Positions 25,604 through 34,766 of a stretch of DNA of 64,000 bases are shown here, piece after piece. Source of the stretch: Asaia sp. W19 (GTDB taxonomy: Bacteria; Pseudomonadota; Alphaproteobacteria; Acetobacterales; Acetobacteraceae); contig NZ_PNQZ01000060.1 of NCBI RefSeq assembly GCF_003994335.1, positions 1-64,000 of the forward strand. The letters are read 5' to 3'. The notes below the pieces were generated by a model. That model ran no database searches. It was not told the origin of the DNA and worked only from the letters and a program-made list of their open reading frames with translations. How positions within the stretch are numbered: position 1 is the stretch's first letter; the number at the start of each line of letters is the position of its first letter. The position numbers and the translations under genes were made by a program.

Positions 25604-25727
25604 GATTGCTCTTCTTCTTTTCCGGTGTGTGTGAGGTCCCCTGATCGGGGGCCAGAGGGGTAACGTGACAGATACGTCTCTGGCTTCCTACCCCTATCTT
25701 ATCTTCATTGATATCCGGTTTCCAGAC

Positions 25728-27119
25728 TCACAAGGTCCGATCTTCCGGCGTGACCCCAAGCTGCTTGAGCTTGCGGTGCAGGGCACTGCGCTCCATCCCG
25801 ACGAAATTGGCCGTACGGCTGATATTGCCGCCAAAACGCAGAAGCTGCACCTGCAGATACTGCGTCTCGAACAGATCACGCGCCTCGCGCAACGGAAGCG
25901 CCATGACGTCAGCGCCGGCATCGAGCCGCGTCATTGAGGGCGCACCCTGGCTCACTGTACTCGGCAGCATGTCCGCCCGGATCAGATCCTGCCCGTTAGG
26001 CATCATGATCAGCAGGCGCTCCATCAGATTGCGCAGCTCGCGGATATTGCCGGGCCACTCATAGGATTGCAGCGCCGCCAGCGCATCCACGGACAGCTCT
26101 CTGGGGGCGAGACCGGCATTTTCCGCATAGCGAAGCAGGAAATGCTGGGCCAAAGCCGGAATATCCTCACGTCGCTCGCGCAAGGAAGGCAGACGCAAGG
26201 GCACCACGGCCAGACGATAATACAGATCCTCCCGGAACCGACCGAGAGAGATCTCGCCCTGCAGATCGCGATTGGTCGTGGCGATCACGCGCACATCGAC
26301 CTTCACCCGCGTGGAACCGCCCAGACGCTCGAAAGTCTGGTCCTGCAAGGCGCGCACGATCTTGCCCTGTGTCTCGAGTGGCATGTCCGCCACCTCGTCC
26401 AGAAGCAGCGTTCCCTTGTGGGCGCGCTCCAGAACACCCGTGCGGCGCATGGTCCCGTCGGACTGCCCCTCGATGCCGAAAAGCTCCTCCTCGAAGCGGT
26501 TCGGTGCGAGCGTTGCACAATTGAGGGCGATGAAGGGACCTGTGCCGCGTCTTGATCGAGCATGCACCATACGGGCCGCAATTTCCTTGCCCGATCCCGC
26601 TGGCCCCGTGATCAGCACCCGCGAGTTGGTAGGCGCCACGCGTTCGATCTGGCCACGCACGGCCGCAATACCCGGCCCCTCGCCAAAGAGCATGGTCTCA
26701 TTGCCCGAACGCAGGCGCAGCTCGGCATTCTCGCGCTCCAGACGGGCTGCCTGGAGGGCACGCTGCACCACGAGGATCAGTCGATCGGTCTGGAAGGGCT
26801 TTTCAATGAAATCATACGCGCCATGCTGCAGGCTCGATACGGCAGTTTCGATCGTGCCATGACCCGAGATCATCACCACAGGAAGCCCCGGCTCCTCCGC
26901 CTTGATGGTCCTGAGCAGATCGATCCCGTCCAGGCGCGAGCCCTGAAGCCAAATATCAAGGATCACAAGCGACGGGCGACGGGCCCTGAACGCTGCCAGA
27001 GCCTGGTCAGAATTGGCCGCCACGCGCGTCTCATAGCCTTCATCGCGAAGGAGTCCCTCGATGAGCAGCCGTATATCCGGCTCGTCATCGACGATCAGGA
27101 TTTCATGCTCCATGCGCAT
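25728..27119 (-). CDS. ntrX: NtrX-type response regulator
   Basis: Response regulator of 463 residues. Receiver domain 1-125 with phosphoacceptor Asp55 (LVILDIW); AAA+ domain about 145-380 with Walker A GPAGSGKE and Walker B LLLDEVAD; Fis-type HTH at the end (NISRTANFVGMERSALHRKL). The sigma-54-contacting GAFTGA loop is replaced (LFGIEGQSDGTMRR), as is usual for NtrX, so it probably works without sigma-54. It follows ntrY with a 14-base gap and is its likely partner, controlling nitrogen and envelope/redox responses in alphaproteobacteria. Confidence 0.95.
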   Translation of the reverse strand: MRMEHEILIVDDEPDIRLLIEGLLRDEGYETRVAANSDQALAAFRARRPSLVILDIWLQGSRLDGIDLLRTIKAEEPGLPVVMISGHGTIETAVSSLQHGAYDFIEKPFQTDRLILVVQRALQAARLERENAELRLRSGNETMLFGEGPGIAAVRGQIERVAPTNSRVLITGPAGSGKEIAARMVHARSRRGTGPFIALNCATLAPNRFEEELFGIEGQSDGTMRRTGVLERAHKGTLLLDEVADMPLETQGKIVRALQDQTFERLGGSTRVKVDVRVIATTNRDLQGEISLGRFREDLYYRLAVVPLRLPSLRERREDIPALAQHFLLRYAENAGLAPRELSVDALAALQSYEWPGNIRELRNLMERLLIMMPNGQDLIRADMLPSTVSQGAPSMTRLDAGADVMALPLREARDLFETQYLQVQLLRFGGNISRTANFVGMERSALHRKLKQLGVTPEDRTL

Positions 27120-27133
27120 CCCTCATCAGCCGT

Positions 27134-29755
27134 TCATTGCTCCTTGCCCGCTTCATCCAGTTCGGGGCTGCGATCACGCACAGGAAGGGTGAGCGTCGAG
27201 ACGGTACCCCGTCCGTCCGGTCGGTCCTCCAGCCTGATGCCACCTGCATGATCCTCCATGATCTTCTTGACGATCGCGAGCCCGAGCCCCGTCCCTTTCG
27301 GTTTGTGCGTGATATAAGGTTCCGTCAAGCGGTGCCGGTCAACTGATGGCAAACCAATGCCATCATCCACCACCTGAACGGCAGCCTCCCCCGCGTGAAT
27401 AGTCAGTGAAACCTGTATCCGTCCCAGTGTCTCACGCGGCTCTCCCGACAGCAGGGTCGGGTCTTCCTCTCGTTCCGAGGCGGCGACCATTGCAATCGCA
27501 TCGGCCGCATTCTGGAGCAGGTTGGTCAGGGCCTGGCCGATCAGGCGCCGGTCACACCGCACTATAGGCCCCTGGGGCGGAAGATACGTCGTGTCGAAAA
27601 CGATCTCCGGATGGGCGTTGCGCTGCAGGACGAGGGCTTCGCGCACCAGACGCGACAGATCCTCGTCACGCAGCACGGGCTGAGGCATGCGAGCGAAGGA
27701 CGAGAACTCATCGACCATGCGGCCGATATCGCCCACATGGCGCACGATCGTATCGACGCACTGGCCGAATGTCTCGGGATCGGAACTGATCTCGCGCAGA
27801 AAGCGCCGTTTGAGACGTTCGGCCGAGAGCTGGATAGGCGTAAGGGGGTTCTTGATCTCGTGAGCGATACGGCGTGCCACATCGGCCCAGGCTGCCTTTC
27901 TCTGGGCGGCCAGCAGGGCGGTAATATCATCGAAGGTCACGACATAGCCGGCTGAGTCATCGCTGCGCTGCTCGCCCACCACGCGCACGAGAAGCGTCCG
28001 CCCCGCACTCCCGACGCTCGGCCCTTCACCCAGAACCGCGCTTTTCTCCGGCGCATCGATCTGGATTTCATCTGTATGCGCCTCACCGGGCTCTGCCCGC
28101 GCGAGATCGAGCATCGTCGCGAATTCAGGCACCATGTCCCTTAACGGCTTGCCAATGACGGCATCCAGATCGCGCTGCAAAAGGCGGGCCGCTGCACGGT
28201 TGGGCAGTTCGATCACCTGATTTGCATCGAGTCCGATCACACCGGCAGACACGCCGGACAGAACCGTCTCGGTAAACCGACGACGCTCGTCGATCTGCTC
28301 ATAGGCAACCATCAGCTCCGTACGCTGGGTCGAAAGCTGATCCGTCATGCGGTTGAAGGCGCGGGACAATGTCCCCACTTCGTCATCGCGGCGCACATCA
28401 CGGGTCCTGGCTTCGGGAACCCGTACGCTCAGATCACCCTCGCTCACCCTCCTGGCAGCGAGAATCAGCAGGCCCAGTGGCTGGGTAATCTGCTTGGCCA
28501 GCACCAGACCCGTCAGCATGCCAATGCTCAGCACGAGCAGGGCAAGAAGCGCGAAGATCAGAACGAAGCTGATCTGGATGGCCGAGCGATGGGCGTTGAG
28601 ACGCTGATATTCGGACACGACGGCATCAGTGTGACGCATATGGTCAAGAATCTTGGCGTCGACTGGTCGTGTGATGACCAGCATGAGCCCCGAGCTTGGC
28701 CCCAGACTCACCACGGCGCGCACGGTGCGCTCATCGGGGCTGTCAAGAATGGCCACATCATTGGTGCGTGCCAGCGTCGTCGCATCCTTGGGAGGAAGCG
28801 CCAGCTGCTTGCCCTGCAGAGCGGCCAGACCGCCCGAAGCCACCACCTTGTTGGTATAGGAATCGAAAACGACCGCCTCGTTCAGTCCCCGCTCGGTCGC
28901 CTCCACATCGAGCATCATACCGAGTTGGCCCGGATCGCGCATGAGATCCACGCCGTGACGATACATCTCGTCGTTATTGGCGGTGATGATGATATTGGCC
29001 AGAGCGAAGGCCTCGGTGCGTATGTTGTCGTTATGCTCCTGCAGATAGCCTGCGGCCACATCCCGTGCCTCGGTCAGAGCTGTGTTCACCCGGTTCGAGA
29101 ACCAGATCTGGATGCCAAAATGGAAAAACAGGGCGGCCAGACCGCCGACCACCACCGTGGGGGCCACGGCCACCACACCGAAAAGCGTGATCAACCGCAC
29201 ATGGAGCCGTGCCCCGGCCAGACCGGTCCGGCGCTCGGCGAGCATCCTTCCGACCCGGATGATGACAGCGGCCCCCAGAAGCAGCAGCACGACAAAGTCG
29301 AGCAGGAAGACCAGCGACTCGATTTGAGGCCGGTAGGCGAAGGTCAGCCCGCGCGCGAGCACAACAAAGGTCGTCACAAGCAGGACGAGCGCCGCGCAGG
29401 CCAAGACCATGGCCGTTTTCAATCGCGTGATGCGGCGTATCACGCGCCGAAACGCCGTTTCGTCACCCGCCGGGCCAACATGGCCATTGCCAGAGCCTGC
29501 GAGCACCCTGTCGTCGTCTTCATCAAGAGGGTCGGTCTCAGCGTGGGAAGGGCGGGTATGGGAAGGCGCGGCATGTGAGGCATCTGATGTCGGGGCTTCC
29601 GGCGATAAGTCACCCGAGGACAGATGACCCTCGCCGTGATCGGTCTGAGAATTCCGGGACATCGTCCGCTCGTCAACTGCAGCGCCGGAACGCTGATCGT
29701 CATCGGCGCTCTGATGGCCCCGGGTTCGCGCGAAAATCTCCCGGTTTCCTGTCAT
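27134..29755 (-). CDS. ntrY: NtrY-type membrane sensor histidine kinase
   Basis: Sensor kinase of 873 residues. The first 100 are a disordered acidic/His-rich stretch, longer than usual; then transmembrane segments near 112-135, 143-165 and 185-215, a periplasmic loop, a further TM near 390-415, HAMP, PAS (about 505-620), and the kinase core with AHEIKNPLTPIQLSAERL and the ATP lid KGTGLGLAIVKKI. Its ATG overlaps the stop of the degenerate NtrC gene (ATGA), indicating coupling. If the long N-terminus is not translated, an ATG at 29662 is available. Confidence 0.95.
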   Translation of the reverse strand: MTGNREIFARTRGHQSADDDQRSGAAVDERTMSRNSQTDHGEGHLSSGDLSPEAPTSDASHAAPSHTRPSHAETDPLDEDDDRVLAGSGNGHVGPAGDETAFRRVIRRITRLKTAMVLACAALVLLVTTFVVLARGLTFAYRPQIESLVFLLDFVVLLLLGAAVIIRVGRMLAERRTGLAGARLHVRLITLFGVVAVAPTVVVGGLAALFFHFGIQIWFSNRVNTALTEARDVAAGYLQEHNDNIRTEAFALANIIITANNDEMYRHGVDLMRDPGQLGMMLDVEATERGLNEAVVFDSYTNKVVASGGLAALQGKQLALPPKDATTLARTNDVAILDSPDERTVRAVVSLGPSSGLMLVITRPVDAKILDHMRHTDAVVSEYQRLNAHRSAIQISFVLIFALLALLVLSIGMLTGLVLAKQITQPLGLLILAARRVSEGDLSVRVPEARTRDVRRDDEVGTLSRAFNRMTDQLSTQRTELMVAYEQIDERRRFTETVLSGVSAGVIGLDANQVIELPNRAAARLLQRDLDAVIGKPLRDMVPEFATMLDLARAEPGEAHTDEIQIDAPEKSAVLGEGPSVGSAGRTLLVRVVGEQRSDDSAGYVVTFDDITALLAAQRKAAWADVARRIAHEIKNPLTPIQLSAERLKRRFLREISSDPETFGQCVDTIVRHVGDIGRMVDEFSSFARMPQPVLRDEDLSRLVREALVLQRNAHPEIVFDTTYLPPQGPIVRCDRRLIGQALTNLLQNAADAIAMVAASEREEDPTLLSGEPRETLGRIQVSLTIHAGEAAVQVVDDGIGLPSVDRHRLTEPYITHKPKGTGLGLAIVKKIMEDHAGGIRLEDRPDGRGTVSTLTLPVRDRSPELDEAGKEQ

Positions 29756-30720
29756 GAGCGCGACCGTCCTGCCTCTATTCCGAGGCTTTGCAAACGCTTG
29801 CGCAGCGTATTGCGGTTAATACCAAGCAGGGCCGCGGCCCGGATCTGGTTGCCATCCGTCGCCTTGAGCACCAGCCTGAACAGGGGGCGCTCCACTTCGG
29901 CCATAACACGCGCATGGAGTGAGCCCTGGATATCGGTCTCCAGATCCAGCATGGAAGGCAGATAGCGCGCCATCAATCCCTGAAATGACGCCGCATCGGG
30001 GGTCGCATCGATGCGATGCAGTTCTGCGAGCCGCGCAGCCGTAACGATATTGCCCCGCCTGTCTTCAGAGGCATGATGCAACAACTGCCTGATTTGCCGG
30101 AAATTGCCAGGCCAATCCTGCCGGGCGAGCCAGGGCACCGTATCATCGTGCAGAGCCAGACCCGTATCGACCTGCCCCACCCAGACGGCGCACAACGCGC
30201 TCAGATCCTCACGTCTTTCGCGTGCCGGGGGAACAGAAACACAATGCGGCGCCAGCATCGCCCCCAAAAGCGTACTGAGACGGCGGTCCTGCACCAGACG
30301 CGCGGGAGTCCATGAGCTCGTACAGATCAACGCAGGCCGCTCTGCAGCAGGCTTGCACTCGATGAGGTTGTGCAGCGCCGACTGGAGAGCGGGCTCGCTC
30401 ATCCCGATTTCGTTGATAAACAGGCAGGAAACGCCCTCATCCTGCAACGCCTCTTCAAGCGAGAGCCGATCAATGACCGGGACAAACCTCCCGGGACGGG
30501 ACGAATGCGTCCAGAGATACCGGGCAGCACGGGTTCTGCCACTGCCCTGCTCACCCACCAGCACATGCAGACCAAATTCAGAAAGGCTGGAATCGAGCCC
30601 GTCGCGTAATTGCCTCACGGCGTCCGACTGGCCATCGAAACCAAGACTGGCTGGCGCTCTCATCTGGGGAGCGACCGATCCGCTCTGTTCGGCGCCGGGC
30701 AGGGTCGGGGCCGCTCTCAC
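29752..30720 (-). CDS. Degenerate NtrC-like protein lacking receiver and ATPase residues
   Basis: A 322-residue relative of NtrC, against about 470-480 for the family. No receiver domain is present. The AAA+ remnant has GEQGSGRT (56-63), where the Walker A Lys is Arg62, and CLFINEIG (99-106), where the Walker B Asp is Asn103. Only about 36 residues separate the two motifs against about 70 normally, so the GAFTGA segment is missing. The later LARQDWPGNFRQIRQLLHH and a Fis-type HTH (NQIRAAALLGINRNTLRKRL) are intact. It sits where ntrC sits in relatives, between dusB and ntrY, with no ntrB. It may survive as a DNA-binding protein without activator function. Confidence 0.85.
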   Translation of the reverse strand: MRAAPTLPGAEQSGSVAPQMRAPASLGFDGQSDAVRQLRDGLDSSLSEFGLHVLVGEQGSGRTRAARYLWTHSSRPGRFVPVIDRLSLEEALQDEGVSCLFINEIGMSEPALQSALHNLIECKPAAERPALICTSSWTPARLVQDRRLSTLLGAMLAPHCVSVPPARERREDLSALCAVWVGQVDTGLALHDDTVPWLARQDWPGNFRQIRQLLHHASEDRRGNIVTAARLAELHRIDATPDAASFQGLMARYLPSMLDLETDIQGSLHARVMAEVERPLFRLVLKATDGNQIRAAALLGINRNTLRKRLQSLGIEAGRSRS

Positions 30721-30791
30721 AGGAGTGCGGCTGAGTCTGGACCAGCCTTGCCATCGGGCAGGACCGTGAAGCGAAGCGCGGATCGGATCAT

Positions 30792-31886
30792 TCAGGCGGC
30801 TTCTTCGACCGTTTCGGGACGCTGATGCGTCGACTCCCTGTCGCGTATGACACCCTGAGCGATCTGCTGATCGTAAAACGCCGTGAGATGGGCAATCACG
30901 TCCTGCGCCTGATCCATCTTGTTGATGCTGGCGCGAAACGCAGCCGATCCGGGCAGGCCGTGCGAGTACCAGGACACATGCTTGCGTGCGAGACGCAGAC
31001 CTGGGCGCTCACCGAAATGGTCGAGCATCATGCCGTAATGACGCAGCACGATCGCTTTTTCAGTTGTCAGATCGGGGTCGGGCATATTTTCGCCGGTACG
31101 CAACGACTGCGCGACCTGGGCCAGGAACCAGGGACGGCCGTAGCAGCCGCGCCCGATCATTACGCCATCGGCACCGGAAGCCGCGAGGGCATCGCGCGCA
31201 TTCTGGATCGAGACGATATCGCCATTGACGATCACAGGCAGCTTCACGCTTTCCTTGACCGTGCGCACGAAATGCCAGTCAGCCGTCCCGTTATAGAACA
31301 TCTGTCGCGTGCGCCCATGCACGGTCACCAAGCGAATTCCCACCTCTTCCGCGATACGCGCGAGGCGGGGAGCGTTCAACGACTGATGATCCCAGCCCAT
31401 GCGCATCTTGAGCGTGACGGGCACTGAAACCGCCTTGACGGTCGCCTCGAGCAGCGCTGCCGCCTTGACCTCATCCCGCATCAGGGCCGAACCAGCCGAC
31501 TGGCCGACCGCTACCTTCTTCACGGGGCAGCCGAAATTGATGTCGATGAGATCAGCGCCCTGATCGACGGCGATCCTGGCCGCCTGGGCCATGGCCTCAG
31601 GGTCGCACCCGGCGAGCTGAACGGAGTTGGGGCCGTTCTCAGCACTGCGGGCCATACGCAGCGTGTTCTCGTTCTCACGCACCATGGCCCAGGAGGCGAT
31701 CATCTCGGAAACGACCAGTCCCGCCCCGAGCTCACGGGCCAGCTGACGGAAGGGCAGATCCGTCACACCCGACATCGGCGCCAGAATGACCGGCGTCTCG
31801 ATCACCACCCCGTTGCCGAGGTCGATAGGGCGTAGGTGGAGGCCGCGGCTCGAGACAGCCTCGTCGGGAAGAGATGAATGGGTCAT
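30792..31886 (-). CDS. dusB: tRNA-dihydrouridine synthase B
   Basis: FMN-dependent TIM-barrel enzyme (NifR3/DusB) reducing uridine in tRNA D-loops. Evidence: [20 protein letters not shown], catalytic Cys in [20 protein letters not shown] (in two parts INFGCPVKK and GQSAGSAL), [11 protein letters not shown] and [16 protein letters not shown] choose the ATG at 31886 (364 residues, MTHSSLPDE); the frame extends to 31946 but those residues are unlike the family. In alphaproteobacteria dusB heads the ntrBC-ntrYX block; here only 71 bases separate it from the degenerate ntrC, with ntrB missing. Confidence 0.94.
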   Translation of the reverse strand: MTHSSLPDEAVSSRGLHLRPIDLGNGVVIETPVILAPMSGVTDLPFRQLARELGAGLVVSEMIASWAMVRENENTLRMARSAENGPNSVQLAGCDPEAMAQAARIAVDQGADLIDINFGCPVKKVAVGQSAGSALMRDEVKAAALLEATVKAVSVPVTLKMRMGWDHQSLNAPRLARIAEEVGIRLVTVHGRTRQMFYNGTADWHFVRTVKESVKLPVIVNGDIVSIQNARDALAASGADGVMIGRGCYGRPWFLAQVAQSLRTGENMPDPDLTTEKAIVLRHYGMMLDHFGERPGLRLARKHVSWYSHGLPGSAAFRASINKMDQAQDVIAHLTAFYDQQIAQGVIRDRESTHQRPETVEEAA

Positions 31887-32011
31887 GATCGGCCAAGGAT
31901 ACCGAGGCGTCCCGGGCGAAGCAATCAGAGATCGTTGAGACCACACGCATCCCGATCGATGCGCTCATCAGGGACATGGATGGGGCCGGAATGCCCCCGA
32001 TACCCAAGCGT

Positions 32012-33088
32012 TCAGGACCGTGAACCAGGTCCTGGTCCGGCGAGGGCCCTTGCGAGTCGCGACAGGGTGGATGCTTCTCCGGGCAAACCGAAACGCAGCA
32101 AATCCCTGTCCCACTCGAAGCGACGTACGAGCAGGCCAGCCCGGGCCAGATCATCCCAGATCTGTTGCGCCTGCGGCGAGCGGAAAAGGCTGAAGAGCGT
32201 GGTGCCGCCTACGTAATCGAGCCCGGCCCGAGTGACGATACGGCGCAGCGCCGCCATCTCGGTGGCGAGGCGGCTTCCCATCTGGGTACGCCAGCGATGA
32301 TCGGACAGCGCCTCGCGCCCGATATGACAGCCCGGCGTACTCACGGGCCACGGTCCGATGGCAGCGCGCATCGCATGAAGCACTGGATGCGACCCAAGCA
32401 GGAAGCCGATCCGGATGCCCGCCAACCCGTAGGTTTTGCCAAATGACCGGCAGATCACCAATCCGGGATGGGGCAGAAGACTGGCTGCGCTCTGAGGTGC
32501 AAAATCAGCAAAAGCCTCGTCCAGCACCACGAGGCCGCCCTGTCGCTCATGGGTTGCGGCGAGCGCCGCAATCTCGTCCATCGTCAAACTGTGGCCTGTC
32601 GGATTATTGGGGGAACAGATGACGGTGACCATGTGCCTTTGCGGCAGCGCCGAGGCCACGGTGCAGGACGCGGTGAAACTAGGGACATGCTCGACCCCGA
32701 AACCGGCTTTTGCCCATGCCGTCTCGTGGCCGCTATAGGTCGGCCCCACGATCCTGACCAAAGACGGCAGGAAGAAGCGTGGCAGGAACACCGGCAGGAG
32801 GCCGATCAGCATCTGAGACCCGGCGGCCGCCAGCACATGATCGGCCGACACGCCATAGGCATCTGCGGCGGCCAGACGCAGCGCCTCCTCCTCCAGCGGG
32901 TCCGGAAGACGGTTCAGCAAGGCATGATCCATCGGGGAGATGGGGTAGGCATGAGGATTGATACCGGTAGAAAGATCGATCCAGGGCGTCGGCGCTTCGG
33001 GATAGAGCCTCGCGAGATCGCTCAGCCGCCCGCCATGCGCCGGCCAGGGCGTCATGCTATGCTCAACCCCATCATGCGACCCACTCAT
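32012..33088 (-). CDS. cobC: Threonine-phosphate decarboxylase (cobalamin side arm)
   Basis: PLP-dependent class I/II aminotransferase-fold decarboxylase making (R)-1-amino-2-propanol phosphate for the nucleotide loop. STGINPHAYPIS near the start, ICSPNNPTGHSL, VLDEAFADFAP and the PLP lysine in SFGKTYGLAGIRIG identify it. The frame is open to 33190, but that would run into cbiB on the other strand; the ATG at 33088 leaves 8 bases between the two divergent genes (358 residues), and one at 33055 is also possible. Named cobC in Pseudomonas denitrificans, cobD in Salmonella. Confidence 0.9.
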   Translation of the reverse strand: MSGSHDGVEHSMTPWPAHGGRLSDLARLYPEAPTPWIDLSTGINPHAYPISPMDHALLNRLPDPLEEEALRLAAADAYGVSADHVLAAAGSQMLIGLLPVFLPRFFLPSLVRIVGPTYSGHETAWAKAGFGVEHVPSFTASCTVASALPQRHMVTVICSPNNPTGHSLTMDEIAALAATHERQGGLVVLDEAFADFAPQSAASLLPHPGLVICRSFGKTYGLAGIRIGFLLGSHPVLHAMRAAIGPWPVSTPGCHIGREALSDHRWRTQMGSRLATEMAALRRIVTRAGLDYVGGTTLFSLFRSPQAQQIWDDLARAGLLVRRFEWDRDLLRFGLPGEASTLSRLARALAGPGPGSRS

Positions 33089-33096
33089 ACTATGCC

Positions 33097-34062
33097 ATGT
33101 TCCTTTCCCTGACCCTTTGCGCCCTTCTGATCGAGGCTGCTTGCGGGTATCCGGACGCCGTGTTCCGCCGGATTGGCCATCCGGTAACATGGATCGGCGC
33201 GTTGATCACGGCGCTCGAAAAACGGCTGAACCGGTCAGGCTCGGTCGCGACCTTGCGCGCGTGCGGTCTGGCGGCCCTGATCATGATCGTTGGTGTACCG
33301 GTTCTCCTGGCCCTCCTCGTCCAGAGCGCCCTTCGCACCCTGCTGCCTGCACCGCTTGCTTTCATGATCGAAGCTCTCCTCGCCAGCACCCTCCTCGCCC
33401 AGCGCGCGCTGTACACCCATGTCCATGCCGTTTTGCTCGGGTGGCAGCAAGAAGGGCTGGCAGGGGCACGCCAGGCCGTCTCACAGATCGTGGGTCGTGA
33501 TCCGGAGACACTCGACAGGGCGGGTGTCATACGGGCTGCGATCGAAAGCCTGGCCGAAAATTTTTCGGATGGGGTCGTGGCGCCGGTTTTCTGGATGCTC
33601 GCTTTCGGCCTGCCCGGTGCTGTGGCCTACAAGGCGATCAACACCGCTGACAGCATGATCGGTCATCTATCACCGCGCTATCGTGATTTTGGTCGGGCGG
33701 CTGCGCTTTGCGACGACTGCCTGAACATTCCTGCCTCGCGCCTCGCCGCCCTGTGGCTATGCAGCGCGGCGCTCCTTGGCCACTGCTCCGTCACCGGTGC
33801 CCTGGCTGCCATCCGGCGCGACGCGGCCATGCATCGTTCGCCCAATGCTGGCTGGCCGGAAGCAGCCATGGCAGGAGCCCTCGCTTTGCGTCTCGCCGGT
33901 CCCCGGCATTATGCTGGAACCCTTGTCGCCGATTCCTGGATGGGCAACGGAACTGAAGACGCCCAGCCCGACGACCTCGCGAAAGCGTTGGCGCTATACC
34001 GCTTGGCCTGCCTGATCCAGGCAGGTTGCGTCACGGCCCTCCTCGCTGGAGTATGGATATGA
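33097..34062 (+). CDS. cbiB: Adenosylcobinamide-phosphate synthase (CbiB/CobD)
   Basis: Integral membrane enzyme of 321 residues that attaches the aminopropanol arm to adenosylcobyric acid. Recognised by the N-terminal LIEAACGYPDAVFRRIGHPV, the SLAENFSDGVVAPVFW stretch, NTADSMIGHLSPRYRDFG and PNAGWPEAAMAGAL, with several hydrophobic segments. Only 8 bases lie between its start and the divergent cobC start. Its stop overlaps the bluB start (ATGA), so both are co-translated. Confidence 0.95.
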   Translation: MFLSLTLCALLIEAACGYPDAVFRRIGHPVTWIGALITALEKRLNRSGSVATLRACGLAALIMIVGVPVLLALLVQSALRTLLPAPLAFMIEALLASTLLAQRALYTHVHAVLLGWQQEGLAGARQAVSQIVGRDPETLDRAGVIRAAIESLAENFSDGVVAPVFWMLAFGLPGAVAYKAINTADSMIGHLSPRYRDFGRAAALCDDCLNIPASRLAALWLCSAALLGHCSVTGALAAIRRDAAMHRSPNAGWPEAAMAGALALRLAGPRHYAGTLVADSWMGNGTEDAQPDDLAKALALYRLACLIQAGCVTALLAGVWI

Positions 34063-34697
34063 CCGCCCCCGTTTTTGATCAGAGCTTTCGCGATCATCTC
34101 GACACGCTTTTCCAATGGCGGCGCGACGTCCGTCATTTCAGGCGTGACCCGGTTCCGGAACCGGTGCTCGACCATATGCTGGCCCTCACCTGCACCACGC
34201 CCTCGGTTGGTCTCAGCCAACCCTGGCGATTCATGCGCGTGGATGATCCCGTGAGGCGACAAGCCGTGAAGGAGGATTTCACGCGCTGCAACGCGCGCGC
34301 CCTTGCCGCACGTGACGAAACCGATAGTGGTGATTATGCCCGGCTCAAGCTGGCCGGGCTCGATGATGCGCCCCATCATGTGGCGGTGTTCTGCGAACCC
34401 GACCCTCTCCAGGGGCGCGGACTCGGGCGCATGACCATGCCCGAAACCGTCCAGTGGTCGGCCGTGATGGCCATTCATGGCTTCTGGCTCGCGGCACAGG
34501 CCCATAACGTCGGGCTGGGCTGGGTGTCGATCCTCGACCCGGACAGGATGAAGACGCTGCTCGACGCCGCGCCGTCATGGCGATTCATGGCGTATCTCTG
34601 CGTCGGATATCCGGAGGAGGAACATGATACGCCCGAGCTCGAAAGACGCGGCTGGGAGACACGCGCCCAGGCACGTAGGCACTGGATTCAGCGCTGA
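34059..34697 (+). CDS. bluB: 5,6-dimethylbenzimidazole synthase
   Basis: BluB cannibalises FMNH2 to make the lower ligand of cobalamin. The nitroreductase-like fold is seen in WRRDVRHFRRDPVPEPVLD, TPSVGLSQPWRFMRVDD and the C-terminal LCVGYPEEEHDTPELERRGW. I start at the ATG overlapping the cbiB stop (212 residues); an upstream ATG at 34026 would overlap cbiB by 37 bases. With it the organism can make its own dimethylbenzimidazole, used by CobT encoded 5 kb away. Confidence 0.93.
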   Translation: MTAPVFDQSFRDHLDTLFQWRRDVRHFRRDPVPEPVLDHMLALTCTTPSVGLSQPWRFMRVDDPVRRQAVKEDFTRCNARALAARDETDSGDYARLKLAGLDDAPHHVAVFCEPDPLQGRGLGRMTMPETVQWSAVMAIHGFWLAAQAHNVGLGWVSILDPDRMKTLLDAAPSWRFMAYLCVGYPEEEHDTPELERRGWETRAQARRHWIQR

Positions 34698-34766
34698 TCG
34701 TCCCCCGACAGGAAGGACTGGGCTGAGCTCAGAGAGACGCGGTAAGAGAGGGATCTGAAGAAACTG

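Noticed and set aside
28589-29578. A 329-codon plus-strand frame rich in His and Gln
   Set aside because: Antisense to the N-terminal half of ntrY, whose TM segments and kinase domains are unambiguous.
34702-34766. CTGAGCTCAG palindrome between bluB and the LysR gene
   Set aside because: A 10-base palindrome in the gap of two converging genes is expected by chance and has no stem-loop or T-run to make it a terminator.
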